The translations under genes were made by a program, and so were the position numbers. Below are positions 1-10,915 of a DNA stretch of 47,887 bases, one piece after another. A model generated the notes under the pieces. The model was not told where the DNA came from. It ran no database searches and saw only the letters and a program-made list of their open reading frames with translations. Origin of the DNA: Pigoraptor chileana (lineage: Eukaryota > Opisthokonta > Filasterea); contig CALSCR010002302.1 in NCBI GenBank assembly GCA_943704495.1, positions 1-47,887 on the forward strand, read 5' to 3'. Within the stretch, counting starts at the first letter, position 1. Each line of letters starts with the position of its first letter.

Positions 1-74
<74 letters not shown>
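1..74. repeat. (TG)n microsatellite at the left edge
   Basis: Uninterrupted TG dinucleotides from the first base. They fall inside the intron that follows the last visible exon of the leftmost minus-strand gene, so its transcript carries them as CA repeats. The true length is unknown because the window cuts it. Confidence 0.95.
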
Positions 75-76
<2 letters not shown>

Positions 77-157
77 AAGTTGGTGTGACGGTAGTGAGAA
101 TGCGTTATGCAAGGCCACAAATACACGCCCAGCACGCACATACACACACGCGCGCAC

Positions 158-3100
158 CTTCGCCAAGCTCCTCCTGATTCTCCCTGGCCAGTCGGTGCAG
201 GGTCTGCAAGGACTGCTCGTATGCCTGCTGCACTTCGTTTCGGATCTTGTCAGCGAGCTCCCTGTGCTTTTTCAGTCCTTCCTGTGCAAAGTACTCGAGG
301 CGGTCCATGAACTGCGGGGGACGGGAAAGAGCGTGTTAGCACAGATACCGCGCGGTACGCAAAACAAAATCGCGACGGAATTCACACATATAAAGGCAAA
401 TAAATTCATACCCGTGGGCATTCATGTTGCAGATGGCAACGCAGCCGCACATTGTGGGGAAGATAGTTGGCACAAACAACGCAGTAACCAGTCTGTCACA
501 GGCGCCTTTTCTTCGATTGTGCGCTCATATTACTCACCGACATCGTGAATTTAATATCTGTGTACTCGGATGGGATTTTTGCTTTGAAGATACCGTTTTT
601 GAAGAAGTCCTCCGTGGCGAGTGCAGTGAGCTTCGTTGGTCGTCCTCGCGGTCGCCCCAACATTGCTGCGTCGCGCGCAAAAACGCGGTTGGGCTCGTCC
701 AAATGCTGGAAAAGGTCGCAAAACAAAAGAATTAAAGGCCACGCAAACACGCAACAGAAGTCGCCATCAAACTGCATTTAGAAAACCAGCGGCCCATATA
801 CGCATATTAACTATGGACTTGGGATGTCACACACCCCAACAGGTCCTCCTTTGCGCGTAACCAATCGGTTTGGGCCAAGGCGTCGCATTGCAGCCTGTCG
901 CAGGCGCATACTCTCTGCCGCCTGCGCAGACGCAGCGCGTAAATTCTCCCTCAACTCGTTAAGCCGTTTCCTGTGTTTCGATTGATAAGATGGTTATTGT
1001 GGTGTGCATATAGAAGTCAAAGTAACTGGCAAGAAGGCGGAAGAACGTAACATGAAGTTCCAGACATCATCACAATATTAAAAATCCCTGAGCAAGACGT
1101 GTGTGTTTGCACATGGGCAGGGGGGGGGGGGTCCATGAGGCCCAACGTGCGAGCCAATCACGTGGATACACATTCTGCCGCCTAAGGGTCTTAGTTAAGC
1201 ACGCACACACATCCCACACCCACTCGTATGTTTCTTGCAGTAGAGTCATCTGCCGTGCGTGCACAAGCGCCATCTCCATGACATCCTGAATGGAAAACTT
1301 CTCCTGCTCGACGTCAAACATGTCGAATGTTTGTGCGGCGACGTTTTGCTGCATGCCAAAGAGGCTGCGCAAGACAACAAGCGATTGGAGGTGCGACGAT
1401 TGCCAGAGTGGTTAGAGGCAATCCAATTGAACCGTAAAGAAAATGGGAAGCAAGAGTATGGGAATGTAGAGGCGCAAAACAACCCACTTTTCATCGGCGA
1501 ACGTGACGTTCATGCTGTGGTCACTTGGGACATCGCTGACGACCGAGATCTGATCGTCATCTCTGAGATCTGCGGTTGAAAACATACCCGGGTGTGGAAA
1601 GAAACAAAGAGGTCAACTGAGCATGCCAAGCACACAGATTCACTCCACGCCGACAACCTAGCGCGCACATACACAGTCATACAAGCAAATATGAGTTAGG
1701 CCATACCACCCCATACGCTCATCATCAGACGCCTCACCCTTTCTGGTGCCCAAGCCCATCCGTGCGTCTTGGTACATCGAACCGAGCGCTGCTGCAACAA
1801 CAGCGCCTGCGGGATCCTCAAGCGGAACGGGCGACTGCGCAAGGCTGCCGTGCGCGTCTGCCCCGGTCCCAGGGAGCGCCGACGGCGGCCGCGTAGCAGT
1901 CGGCGTGCCCTGTGCCGGCGTCTGATTGGCGGGCGATCCACCAGCAACTGCCTGCCCCTGGGCATCCGGGGCAGTTGGCGAGGGCGCAGTTCCGCTGTTG
2001 GCATATACATCCGTGGGCGGTGGAATCGGCGGCGCATCACCCGAAGAGGTCTGCTGTTCTGCACTCGGCACAGCCGCGTCCTCCGTGAGCTGCTGTGCCG
2101 CAAGGTTGACTGTGGACGCATTCGTCGGCTGCTTGTTCTGGTCCACCGGTGCGGGTGTCGGGGGTCCACGTGACGGGGCCCTGGGCGCGCTGTCGTCATT
2201 TGCGCCTGAGTAGGGCAGGACACGGGCGAAAATGCAAAGGATGGGGCAGAAAATAACTTTAACACTCTAAACTCTGGGATTACACACGATTGCTTGCATT
2301 TTTCAACAGCCGCCAAAAGGCACAAACAAAAGATCCGAAACGGAATAATAAATACAGACGGCACTCACCATCTCTGTCTCCTCCGATGCTTGCTCTGTGT
2401 TTTGGTTGAGCCAGCGCGAGCACAAAACAAACAAGAAGAAGATCAGAAACATAAGAAAATGAAGGCAAGAGTGTGAGGTGTGAGGGATCGCAAAACAGAG
2501 ACACTGTCATCCGTCCACGATGCCATCACCGCAACAATCACTCACAACGCACCTTTCTTTGCTTTTCGACTTGAGTGCTTGTCGGCGGGGGGCTTTCCCC
2601 TTGCCCTTGGACTTCTTCTTTATCTTTGCGCCCAAAGCATGGGACATGTCGTCGTCCGTGTCGGGATCGGTTTCTGCCGCCCGCTCTGCTGCCCTCTCAC
2701 GTTGCTTTGCGGCTGCATTTATTTCCAAACGTGGGCGGTGATTCGAAAACGCAATAAACGAACAATTAGAATGCAGTAACAAACCAACAATATGGAAAAA
2801 GAAAGCGCGGAGAGAGGGGGGTGCCATAATGCGCACAGGGTGTTGCCAAGATCGATCCACAAACAACACATATGTGGCAATGAAAATTCCACATATTGCG
2901 CGATCGACATGGCATCTGCCATATCCCTAAGCCTGCATTGACATTTCAGCCGACAACACTCACCAATGGACTTCTCATAGATATCTTCGGTACTGCCGTT
3001 GTCAAAGAGCTGATAGTACTCTTCCATCTTTGCGTTCATCTATATGAATAAAATAAATAAATAAAACACACACAAGTCCAAGCGAAAAAGAGAAAAGAAA

Positions 3101-4343
3101 AGAAACATCATGAGGCCACAGGCAAAGTCATTTACAAAAATGAGCACGAGTCAATAGTGCGATTTCGATGTGCACGCACATAAGAGAGGGGAACCAGAGG
3201 GGAATAAGAGGGGGAGCCAGAGAGGATCAATACACATTCGGTGCTGATGAAGAACCCACCAGTAGCTTGGAGACAAGCCGCTCCCAATTGAGAACTCTTC
3301 TGCTCTGTCGGTATCGCTCCACCTCCGAGTTGGCCTGCTCGAGTTTACGAAGCGCAATATCCAGCTTGCGATCGCGACTGCAAAGTGCCGACGGCGAGGC
3401 ATTCAATTTTTCCTTCCAGGCCACAGACAAGCATGCATAATACAATGCAAACACGCCCCAGCAAACAAACAATTGTCAGCGGTAGGCAGTTTGTTACTTA
3501 CATCTCAATTTCTTCCTGCGCCTGCTGAAACATAGCCGTCTGCTTGTCCCACGGGAGTGAATACAGTCGGACCAGCCGAACCAATTCAAGCAGAGGCTCA
3601 TGAAGCTCAGCATCGCTACAAGCAAAAGAATTACGACATGAGTATACAGATAAGCAATCGTGCATATACGGGTGGACATGGTTCGGGGCGAAGCAATAAA
3701 AGCAATTACCTTCGGAACATCTTTGAACAGATCAGAGTGAGGTGAACGAGGACATTTGGCGGCAAATTATATCCGAGCAGTTTGTCCTTCCACTCAAACA
3801 ACTCCCGAATGATAGTATCGAGCTGCGTCATGCGGTTAGCAACCTGATCGCAGAGATGCAGAAACATTTTGGGGCTGTTCTCTGACTCCTTCGTGAGGAA
3901 CTCCGGATTCAGCTGAATCTCCGCAAGAGGTTTCACCTCGGGTTCGACCGCATTGATAGAAGACTGGTCGAATGCGCTAGACATTTCAATGGTGCCTACA
4001 TTGCGAGTCATGGTGCATGGCGGATGGGTTTGATTAGCAACGACGTGCTGTAAAGTCGCCGGGTTTCTCGCTGCCAGCCCAGACACAACCCGGCCACGCA
4101 TCGTCTACTTCAAACTAGTCGTACTCAATAGTAACTGAAGCGAGCAGCAGGTCGATGAAACTCTGTTACCACCGACCAAGCGAGCATGGAGCAGTGGAGT
4201 GGGAGGTCCGAGGCAACCACATAAAGCAGGGTTTGAAAAGTGGAGTCCTCACCTGAGATGAGCGCAGCTGAGAGGTCTGCCGTGCTGTCATCCAGTCCCT
4301 CTAACCCATCTTCAAGCCCGTCAAATCCCCTTCGTCGAGCCAT
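158..4343 (-). CDS. Multi-exon coiled-coil protein with AT-hook-like motif (3' end beyond the left edge)
   Basis: I do not recognise the family. Phase-consistent exons on the minus strand are 4343-4253, 3995-3710, 3615-3502, 3377-3260, 3039-2964, 2712-2553, 2394-2369, 2205-1717, 1569-1488, 1364-1224, 970-835, 705-538 and 311-158. They give about 680 codons and continue off the edge. The N-terminus is acidic (starts MARRRGFDGLEDGLEGLDD). A helical, charged region follows (about residues 50-230). Next come a Lys-rich stretch after an Asp-rich one, a Pro/Ala/Thr-rich low-complexity linker encoded by the 489-base exon, and a second helical part. Near residue 570 lies GRPRGRPTK, which resembles an AT-hook; the end is again coiled-coil-like. 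The start is the ATG at 4343-4341, and no better upstream start was found. One exon is only 26 bases long. A cytoskeletal/ciliary scaffold or a chromatin protein are both possible. The exon chain is more certain than the function. Confidence 0.72.
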
Positions 4344-7306
4344 TCTCTCGACTCAGCGGAGCAAACGGCTCCCGCACGGACGACGAACGGAATTCCAAGG
4401 GGCAGCGATTCTAAGGGCGAGCGCCTTATAATTACCGGCGCGTACACAAGCACATGAGCAGGATCAGTTTGGTTTACCCAGCCAGACTGGAGTTCCGCCC
4501 GCTAGAAAGACTGTCAACCTAGCTTTGGTTTAATGACGCTTGAACAGTGCGCCCATTCCTACATCACGGCCGTTGGGAATACCACGGAGAGCAGTTGTAA
4601 TCTCCTTCCAATTGTCAGTGCTCAGGGCCGAGGGCCAGTGTGCATGTGAATTCAAAAAATGGTGATGGGGATCGGGTGCCCGACGATTTAACTTAAACAG
4701 AGTTCGATAACAATGCTCAAAAAGGGCATTTGGTTTCAGATTAAAGTGGCTCGGGTTGGAATTCCTTAGTTACCAAGGGTGTCAATCACGTGATCTTCGG
4801 GATATTCCGAGAACTCGTCCTTTTCAGTCCCTTGGGGATTCGCACCAGTAGTCCGACTGGCGTTGACCGGAGGCCGCCCGGCTAATAACCGGGACAGGCA
4901 CACCCTTTCGCAAGTATATGGACATTTAGACTGAATCAATCTCTCTGCTTCTTCGTTTTCGCTTCGCGGCTCTGCCGCCCCGGTCTCAGTACTGGCGTGA
5001 AGCCGAGTGCGTCATAAAATATGTGCTCGGGTCTGCCGCTCACTGCCTTCACGCCTGATTGTGGTAAGGCATGCTACAGCGACTGCGCAGGAGCGCCTGC
5101 CGCCTGCACTGGCGTGGTGTGCTAGGACGTCTCACTCGCCCAAAGCTTCTATTATGGGCTCGGCATTCGTATTCAGATTGTTATCGGCAGCTTTCAGTTG
5201 GGGCGGCATCCGAAACAAAGTCGGCGAAATCACCACCGTGGACTATCGACAACAGCCACGTTTGGTGTTCAGTGTCCTGCCGATTGCGCGCATTGCTGCC
5301 GACAGACATCTCGGCGTGCTTCCGCAGGAAGAACCTGAATCGCGTGCTCTTCATTGGTGATTCGCGCACTAGGATGATCTCAGTGCGCGACTTCTATGGG
5401 GCGAATCGTCTCGTAATGTCTCGTGCCCGTTTCCATCACATGATTCTCCGAAGGCGGGCGGCGCGATCGACCCCAACTCGTGCAAGTCATTCATAGTGCA
5501 CGGCACGACGTTTGATTTGCTCAGTTTACATACGGACTTTCCCCTCAGTTCTATCCGCCCAATATCCCGCCCGTTTGCAAACACTAGAGACTGAATCACA
5601 CTGAGTATTTCGCCACGCGTTTGCTTGCCAACCGGGATCGTGGACTTTACGCCGTCCGAACCCACTTATTGCAAGAAGGAGCGCCGGCCAGTGTATGATG
5701 TCATCGTCTTCAGTGAAGGGCTTCATTCCTTGCAGGTCAGTGCCAGACGATACCAGTCCGGTGTGAGTTCTATGGGAGAGTGACTGTTACTGTAATGATC
5801 ACTGCCTTTGTGTAACTGGTTAATAGTATGCCAGTACTAACAGTCGGAATGCGTTGGACGTCTGACGCCGGGCCGGATCAGTCACGGCCGCCCATGACGG
5901 CGCATTTACGCCGGCCGGGAACGGATCCGATATGGTCGTACTGATTCTATTTTATGCAAAATCTAATCAGGTTTAATTTATGTCTCTTCCGTTTTTTCAT
6001 AGCCATTTTTCAATGATTCGTATGTCAGTGGAATCGTTGGCACGGGTCGCCATTGATATCATTCTATCTACCCCGCAACCGTCACGGATCCTCGTGTTCC
6101 AAAGTAGCCGGCGGTGATCGACTATGGCGGAGCCGGGACAAGAGAGAGCCGGTACGTGAATAGACACTGTCCGCACCGCCGTTCAGTAGCTGACGCTCTC
6201 AGGAGCATCTGATGGTCCCCGACTGAGTATCCTCATACAAGACATTTTCGACTTGCGTGTCCTGCGACGAGACCGATATTTCAACAGCGCCCATTTTGGA
6301 CCGCGCACGTCACCGGCAGCACAGCACTCTCATTGCCAGCGAGTTGAATCTCCTGTTTCTGAACATGCTATGCAATGAATAAATTCAGTCGCCCGGCCGC
6401 TGGATTCCCGGGCAGGCTCGGTCATGACAGTCACTGCCGATCAGCCGGAACAGATCCAATTTCGCAACTAGCCTACATTTGCGTGTGACAGCCGCCACTG
6501 CACCCGGCCGGTGGTGTGGCGCAGCCGGGTGCCCGCCGAGAGAATCGGCGAGATGTGGGCTGATCACCCCGTGGCCGGCTGGTCAGTTACCCGATACGTG
6601 AACTGCAATCGGCAGCTGCAGTACCGGGGTTCAGTCAGGCGACAGACTGCAAGGACTCGGCAAGGACTGATGTTGGTTGATTTTGAGTTGTCTCAATTCT
6701 GATGTGCCGACCGGCTGAATCAGTGATTCCGCAATCCGAAATGCGGCCGTTCTGGCACACTGACAACTGCAACCGGCGGCGGTTCGGGGCTGTCAGTGTT
6801 ACTCAGTGTTCATGATATGAGTCCAGTGTTCAGACCCTAACCCGAAAATACTGTGCCACCCGGCGGCGGCTCGGCAGTGAATCGACATGGTGACATGGTA
6901 GTAGTGTCAGTGACAGACAGCCAATTTGAGGATTGGTGACGGTACAGTACCAACCTGACGTCACACACCGCCGGCCGTTCGTTCAGAAGGTTGTTTGCCG
7001 CCGATTCAATGCAACATTGTTTCCAGGAATAGATACTCCAGTGTAAAATGGCATAATGCTGACGTTTGCACAAACTGAGGTAGTGAATTATGAACTGAAT
7101 CAGAAGTAGCAGCAAGTTGGGCTCCGGCACACCGGTCAGTGAGTTTATTACCTGAAGGGGCGCGTGGATGTACGATCGTGGGTACTGATAAAGCTCAGTA
7201 CCTTGTGGCGTTTTAAGGTTCAGTTGCGTGACTGCAACATTAAAGTGCGTATCGCATAACAAGTCGAGCGACCCTAACAAGAGAGCCCTGACGCTTCTCG
7301 TTAAAA
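4344..7306. other. Gene-poor interval with a decayed gene and short recurring motifs
   Basis: About 3 kb between divergently transcribed genes with no intact reading frame. It holds the broken esterase described separately (about 5.2-5.8 kb). The rest is rich in CCGG-type palindromic tetramers and in CAGT/ACTG words. The octamer CTGAATCA occurs at 4931, 5591, 6715 and 7094, and CAGTGTT occurs three times between 6794 and 6830. A palindromic TCACGTGA lies at 4786-4793. Both flanking promoters must be here, but no clear TATA box was found. Confidence 0.6.
5200..5770 (+). pseudogene. Decayed SGNH/PC-esterase-like gene (GDSRTR motif, frame broken)
   Basis: Three stop-free fragments in two different frames appear in the right order for one protein. 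The first reads NRVLFIGDSRTR (about 5335-5375), the nucleophile motif of the CASD1/NXPE/TBL-type SGNH superfamily. The second (about 5452-5590) contains CKSFIVHGTTFDLLSL and needs a frame change. The third (about 5640-5760) contains YDVIVFSEGLHSLQ, which resembles the conserved hydrophobic strand ending in a LH pair in this family. Stops TAG (5494) and TGA (5590) separate them. The intact gene at 24.2-25.8 kb belongs to the same broad family, so this may be a dead paralogue. A few unrecognised introns could rescue part of it, but no good donor/acceptor pair joins the frames. Family assignment rests on motifs only. Confidence 0.5.
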
Positions 7307-7460
7307 ATGAATGATGGCGAAATCATGAGCCTTATGGCTGGGTTTCTCAACCACCGTGGATACACGGATACACTTGCCCAGCTGCGCAATGAAAGGTAAG
7401 GGATTTGTTTTGTTGTGGCATCTCTCCGTTGCTGCTATTCACACATGCACTGATCATGGC

Positions 7461-7494
<34 letters not shown>

Positions 7495-10400
7495 TGTGTA
7501 TTCATATGCAGTGGTCTGACCCTCAACGTCGTTGACGAGAAAGAAAACGAGCTCATTCGTATTCTCGGTAGGAATTGTGTTTTCTTCATCAAAATTGTTT
7601 GGGAAGCGGCCGACTTTAAAGGTGGTTGAATGCTAATGTGTTGCGTTGGATTATTACTTGTGCGCACCAGGCGAGTATCGCCTTTGGAAGTCCAATCTTG
7701 CACGAGAGGCAAAACGTGTCAATGCCGCAGATCTGGTGAGTGTCGGCAGTCCCGTGGATGAAAATATATGTCGCATTGTTTTGTCTGACTTTGAAGTTAC
7801 GATTCACAGGTATACACATGAGCTCAATTTATCTCTCTGCTCACTGTCAACAGAGCGAAGAAGGAGACGATCAGTATCCTCGGAAGGTGCGTTACACCGT
7901 ATTTACCAGTAACAACAGAGCTCCTCTGAGAGCATTCACCCCTTTGCTATATTGAATTGTGAATTAGTTTGAGTGTGCGGTTCGGTGATTTTTTTCATCT
8001 TATTGTATGCAGCTTTTGCACACAATCGATGGCATACACGCTGCCAATATCCTCACAGTGAGGCTCCTGCCGTCTGGATGTGAGTGGGCTCTCACTTCAC
8101 TCACTCACTTGACGATGTTTGCGAGTGTCACTTTCGGTGGATCGATCATGCTGTCTGGCGGGCTGTGTTGGCCTCATCCTCCCATTCTTCACTCACTTGT
8201 CGCCGTATGCGGCCGCTGTTTTTCTTTGCAGTGCTTGCGTCTGGCTCGTCTGATAAAACAGTGACCCTCACGCGCGTGGTCATTTCCGAGGACAGTGTGG
8301 AGGCAGACATCCAGAACATTCTTGCACACCATACTGGCGGCGTCCTTGCCGTCGAGTACAATCCCGCCGACGCGTGGGTTGTTGCTGGTTGCTGTGTTCA
8401 TTTCGTTTGTGCGTGCGTTTATGCGTTTTTATGCGTTCGCTATGTGCATGAAAGTCTGTCCATATCCCTACTCACATTATCAGGTGGAGCCCACTGTCCT
8501 GACTCTCGGTACTCAATAATGATATCCACAGGAATGTGCTGCTATCTGGCGGCATGGATGGAATGGTATCGCTTATTGACATTGCGTCTGGTGAGATACT
8601 GCAAAAGTTTAGAGATCACGCAAAGTACGTCGTGAAAGTGCGGTGGGCCGACCACGGAAACGCGTTTGCGACTGCTTCGTACGACAAGTCTGTCTGTGTT
8701 TATTCGTGAGTATCTGTCGATATTGGCATGCATGTATTATCGATAGTTGGTTCGAAGTGGAGCCATGTTTAGCATGTCTCTGAACCCTTTGTCTTCGTTT
8801 TTCTCGCTTTCTCTTTCTTTCCTTCTTGCCTAAGCATGTACAGCGCCTAAGACACTGACTTGAATCCTACATCTTTTCTTCTTGCCGTGGGACATAGACG
8901 TGAATCCGACTGTGCTGAGTATTGCCTGCAAAAGAAGCTTGATTTTACAACGGCGGTCGAGGCAATCGCGTTCAACAAGGTATGATGACCCTTCTTGCCG
9001 TGTCATGGGCTCACTAGTACCGTCAATTGCGAGTGAACTACTCTCTTTTTTGCTCACGCTGACTTGTATCGTTTGCGTGTCTGTGCGCACACTCGCCTAT
9101 ATTCTGTGTGTGTGTGTGTGTTTGTTTGAATAATTTGTTTGCGTTTGTGTATGTGTGCTGGAATCTACGCAGGGCGCTACAGAGCTCGCTGTTTCCGCTC
9201 GCGAGGACAATTACCTCTATTTTGTCGAAATGACTTCTGGCAGTTTCACGGTATGGAGTTACTGCAATACATGTGTTACCACGTGTCCTTGTCCTCGTGT
9301 GCAAAGTAAATGAGGCTCAGTGTTGTATATCGCACTCTTTGACCTTTGAATTGGATGGCAACATATATGCACATGTATCATCGTGTCGGTTTGCAGAGAT
9401 CGCGGGTCAACATGAATGCATACGGGGACGATTGGGTCAGCTTCAGTGCAATGGAACTGTCGTACAGCCCCAATAATAAGTACCTTCTTGTCTCCACGGG
9501 TGGGTGTGTGGGTGTGTGTTTGTATGTGTATATGCATGTGTGTGTATGCGTTTGGATGTGTATATGCATGTGTGTGTATGCGTTTGGATGTGTATATGCA
9601 TGTGTGTGTGTGTGCGGTGTTGGGTTGTGCGTGTGCGTGTGGAGGCAAATGTGTGTTTTGTGCGTTTTGCGTGCGAGTGCGTGCAAGTGCGCTGCGCGGA
9701 TGCGCGCCGTTTCCCATTTGCCGAAAGATATCGCACCAAACGACAATGTGTTTGTGCGCCTTTTTAACTGTCACTTCGTCTTGCTCTCTTTGCAGACAAG
9801 GATCGTCTCATTCTCTTTCTGCGTGAGACTGGCGAGCAGGCAAGTGTCACCATTCTCCGTGCATGATCACGCCGCGTTTGCCCATTTGCAACTCAGTGAC
9901 GCATATCCGCTTTATTCGGCGGCGTTTTTTGTTTGGGTGTCTTTGAGCCGAGCGATCCACCAATCCGTTTATGCAGGTTCGCAACTTTTACGGCGCGACA
10001 AATGACGAATTTGGCCAGCCTCGTCATTGCTGGCATCCATCCGGCCACTACATTTTCTCGGTAAGACGCGAATGGGACGGGGCGATGCCTCCCTCTGTCT
10101 GTCTGTCTCTCTCTCTGTCGATGTTGTGGAGTCCATGGGCACAGCGCCTATGACACTGACTTGAATCCTACATCTCTCTGTCGATGTCTGTCTGTCTCTC
10201 TCTCTGTCGATGTCTCTGTGTCTCTGTCTCTGTGTCTCTGTCTCTGTCTCTATCTCTGTTTCTCCCCACCCCACACCCCAACCCCCTTTTCGTCTTACTA
10301 TTTTTGGGCATGTGTGTGGGACACATCGTTACTTCAAGCTTTGCTCTGCTAATTTGCGTTGCGGCGTGCAATGCTTGATTGTGCTCTTTCTCTGCAGACG

Positions 10401-10559
10401 TCGCAAGACATGTGCATATACATCTGGGACGTGAAGACAGAAAAGACTGTTGCCAAGCTATCTGGCCACAAGGGAGTTGTGCGCGATATTAGCTTTGTTC
10501 CTGATCTTGATGTGCTGGTATCCTGTGGGTTCGACCACAAGATCCTCGTGTGGAAGTGA
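7307..10559 (+). CDS. LisH-like/WD40-repeat protein, 13 exons
   Basis: Exons are 7307-7395, 7512-7567, 7671-7735, 7854-7886, 8013-8079, 8232-8373, 8532-8705, 8898-8979, 9173-9250, 9397-9499, 9796-9839, 9977-10060 and 10398-10559, encoding 392 residues with every phase agreeing. The first 30 residues (MNDGEIMSLMAGFLNHRGYTD) look like a LisH dimerisation helix pair. The rest is a WD40 propeller, shown by blades such as LLASGSSDKTVTL, LLSGGMDGMVSLIDI, FATASYDKSVCVY and the last blade ending VSCGFDHKILVWK. A strongly conserved-looking segment, FGQPRHCWHPSGHYIFSTSQD, precedes the final blades. WD40/LisH proteins are protein-interaction scaffolds; the partner here is unknown. Intron 11 uses a GC donor (GAG CAG then GCAAGT at 9840). 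Two introns (after exons 7 and 12) carry copies of the 47-49 bp dispersed element, intron 1 a TG microsatellite and intron 10 a minisatellite. The intron load is high for a 1.2 kb coding sequence. Confidence 0.9.
7461..7499 (+). repeat. (TG)n in intron 1 of the WD40 gene
   Basis: TG dinucleotides with one TA interruption lie a few bases upstream of the acceptor of a 116-base intron, so the repeat makes up about a third of it. Confidence 0.9.
8831..8877 (+). mobile_element. Short dispersed element, copy A
   Basis: Carries the family core CAGCGCCTAAGACACTGAC followed by TTGAATCCTACAT. It sits in intron 7 of the WD40 gene, 20 bases before the acceptor, in the sense orientation. It is flanked by 9-base direct repeats CTTCTTGCC (8822-8830 and 8878-8886), which extend imperfectly to 13 bases. 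Its 5' part is diverged; an 11-base match to the usual 5' end (GTGGAGCCATG) lies about 65 bases upstream at 8757-8767. Confidence 0.7.
9526..9610 (+). repeat. Minisatellite, 32-bp unit x 2.6, in intron 10 of the WD40 gene
   Basis: Units at 9526-9557 and 9558-9589 are identical and a partial third follows. Each joins a TATATGCA word to TG repeats and the word GCGTTTGGAT. The array sits in a TG-rich intron just after the donor. Confidence 0.9.
10125..10173 (+). mobile_element. Short dispersed element, copy B
   Basis: The best-preserved full-length copy. It starts TGTGGAGTCCATGGGCA, continues with the core CAGCGCCTATGACACTGAC and ends TTGAATCCTACAT. It lies in intron 12 of the WD40 gene, in sense orientation, inside a TCTCTGTC-rich tract. 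The 14-base word CTCTCTGTCGATGT lies directly on both sides (10111-10124 and 10174-10187). The same word recurs in the tract at about 10199, so here the duplication could simply be satellite sequence. Confidence 0.75.
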
Positions 10560-10915
10560 GCACCAACACCTTTGTAGCTGGCTACTCGTAAGCACGAGAT
10601 GTTCCAGTGTCGCGTACGTTTGACATGGCTGTGGCATGATAGTATAAACTGGCAATCTCGTTCAGTGGCACTGCCGCCAGTTTCAGACAATTGCAGTGCA
10701 AGTGATTCAAAAAGTATCTGACGATACAATGCGTGAATGAGCAATCCAACCCATTCGGTGATGGGGGCACACAGGCGCTATTACACGTGCACAGCTCAAA
10801 CAAACAAATCCGGCGGGAAACTCAAACGCAAAAGCATATACATTTTTCTGAAACGAAGGTCTTTGCGCACAAACAGCCGTTTGGCCCTCATTGCACTCAA
10901 AATGCACACATCGGC
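10560..10915. other. Convergent 3' flanks of the WD40 gene and PSMB4
   Basis: No reading frame fits a gene and no canonical AATAAA is seen for either transcript. It presumably holds both 3' UTRs. Confidence 0.6.

Noticed and set aside
3-548. Open frame of CV dipeptides at the left edge
   Set aside because: Translation of the TG microsatellite running into antisense of a minus-strand exon.
6835-6843. CCCTAACCC, possible interstitial telomere repeat
   Set aside because: Only one and a half units, in mixed sequence; chance is sufficient.
9058-9072. Fifth copy of the short dispersed element (GCTGACTTGTATC)
   Set aside because: Only about 12 bases match, with no core CAGCGCC; could be chance.
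10092-10262. TCTCTG tract with regular units as a CRISPR-like array
   Set aside because: Simple-sequence repeats in an intron without unique spacers.
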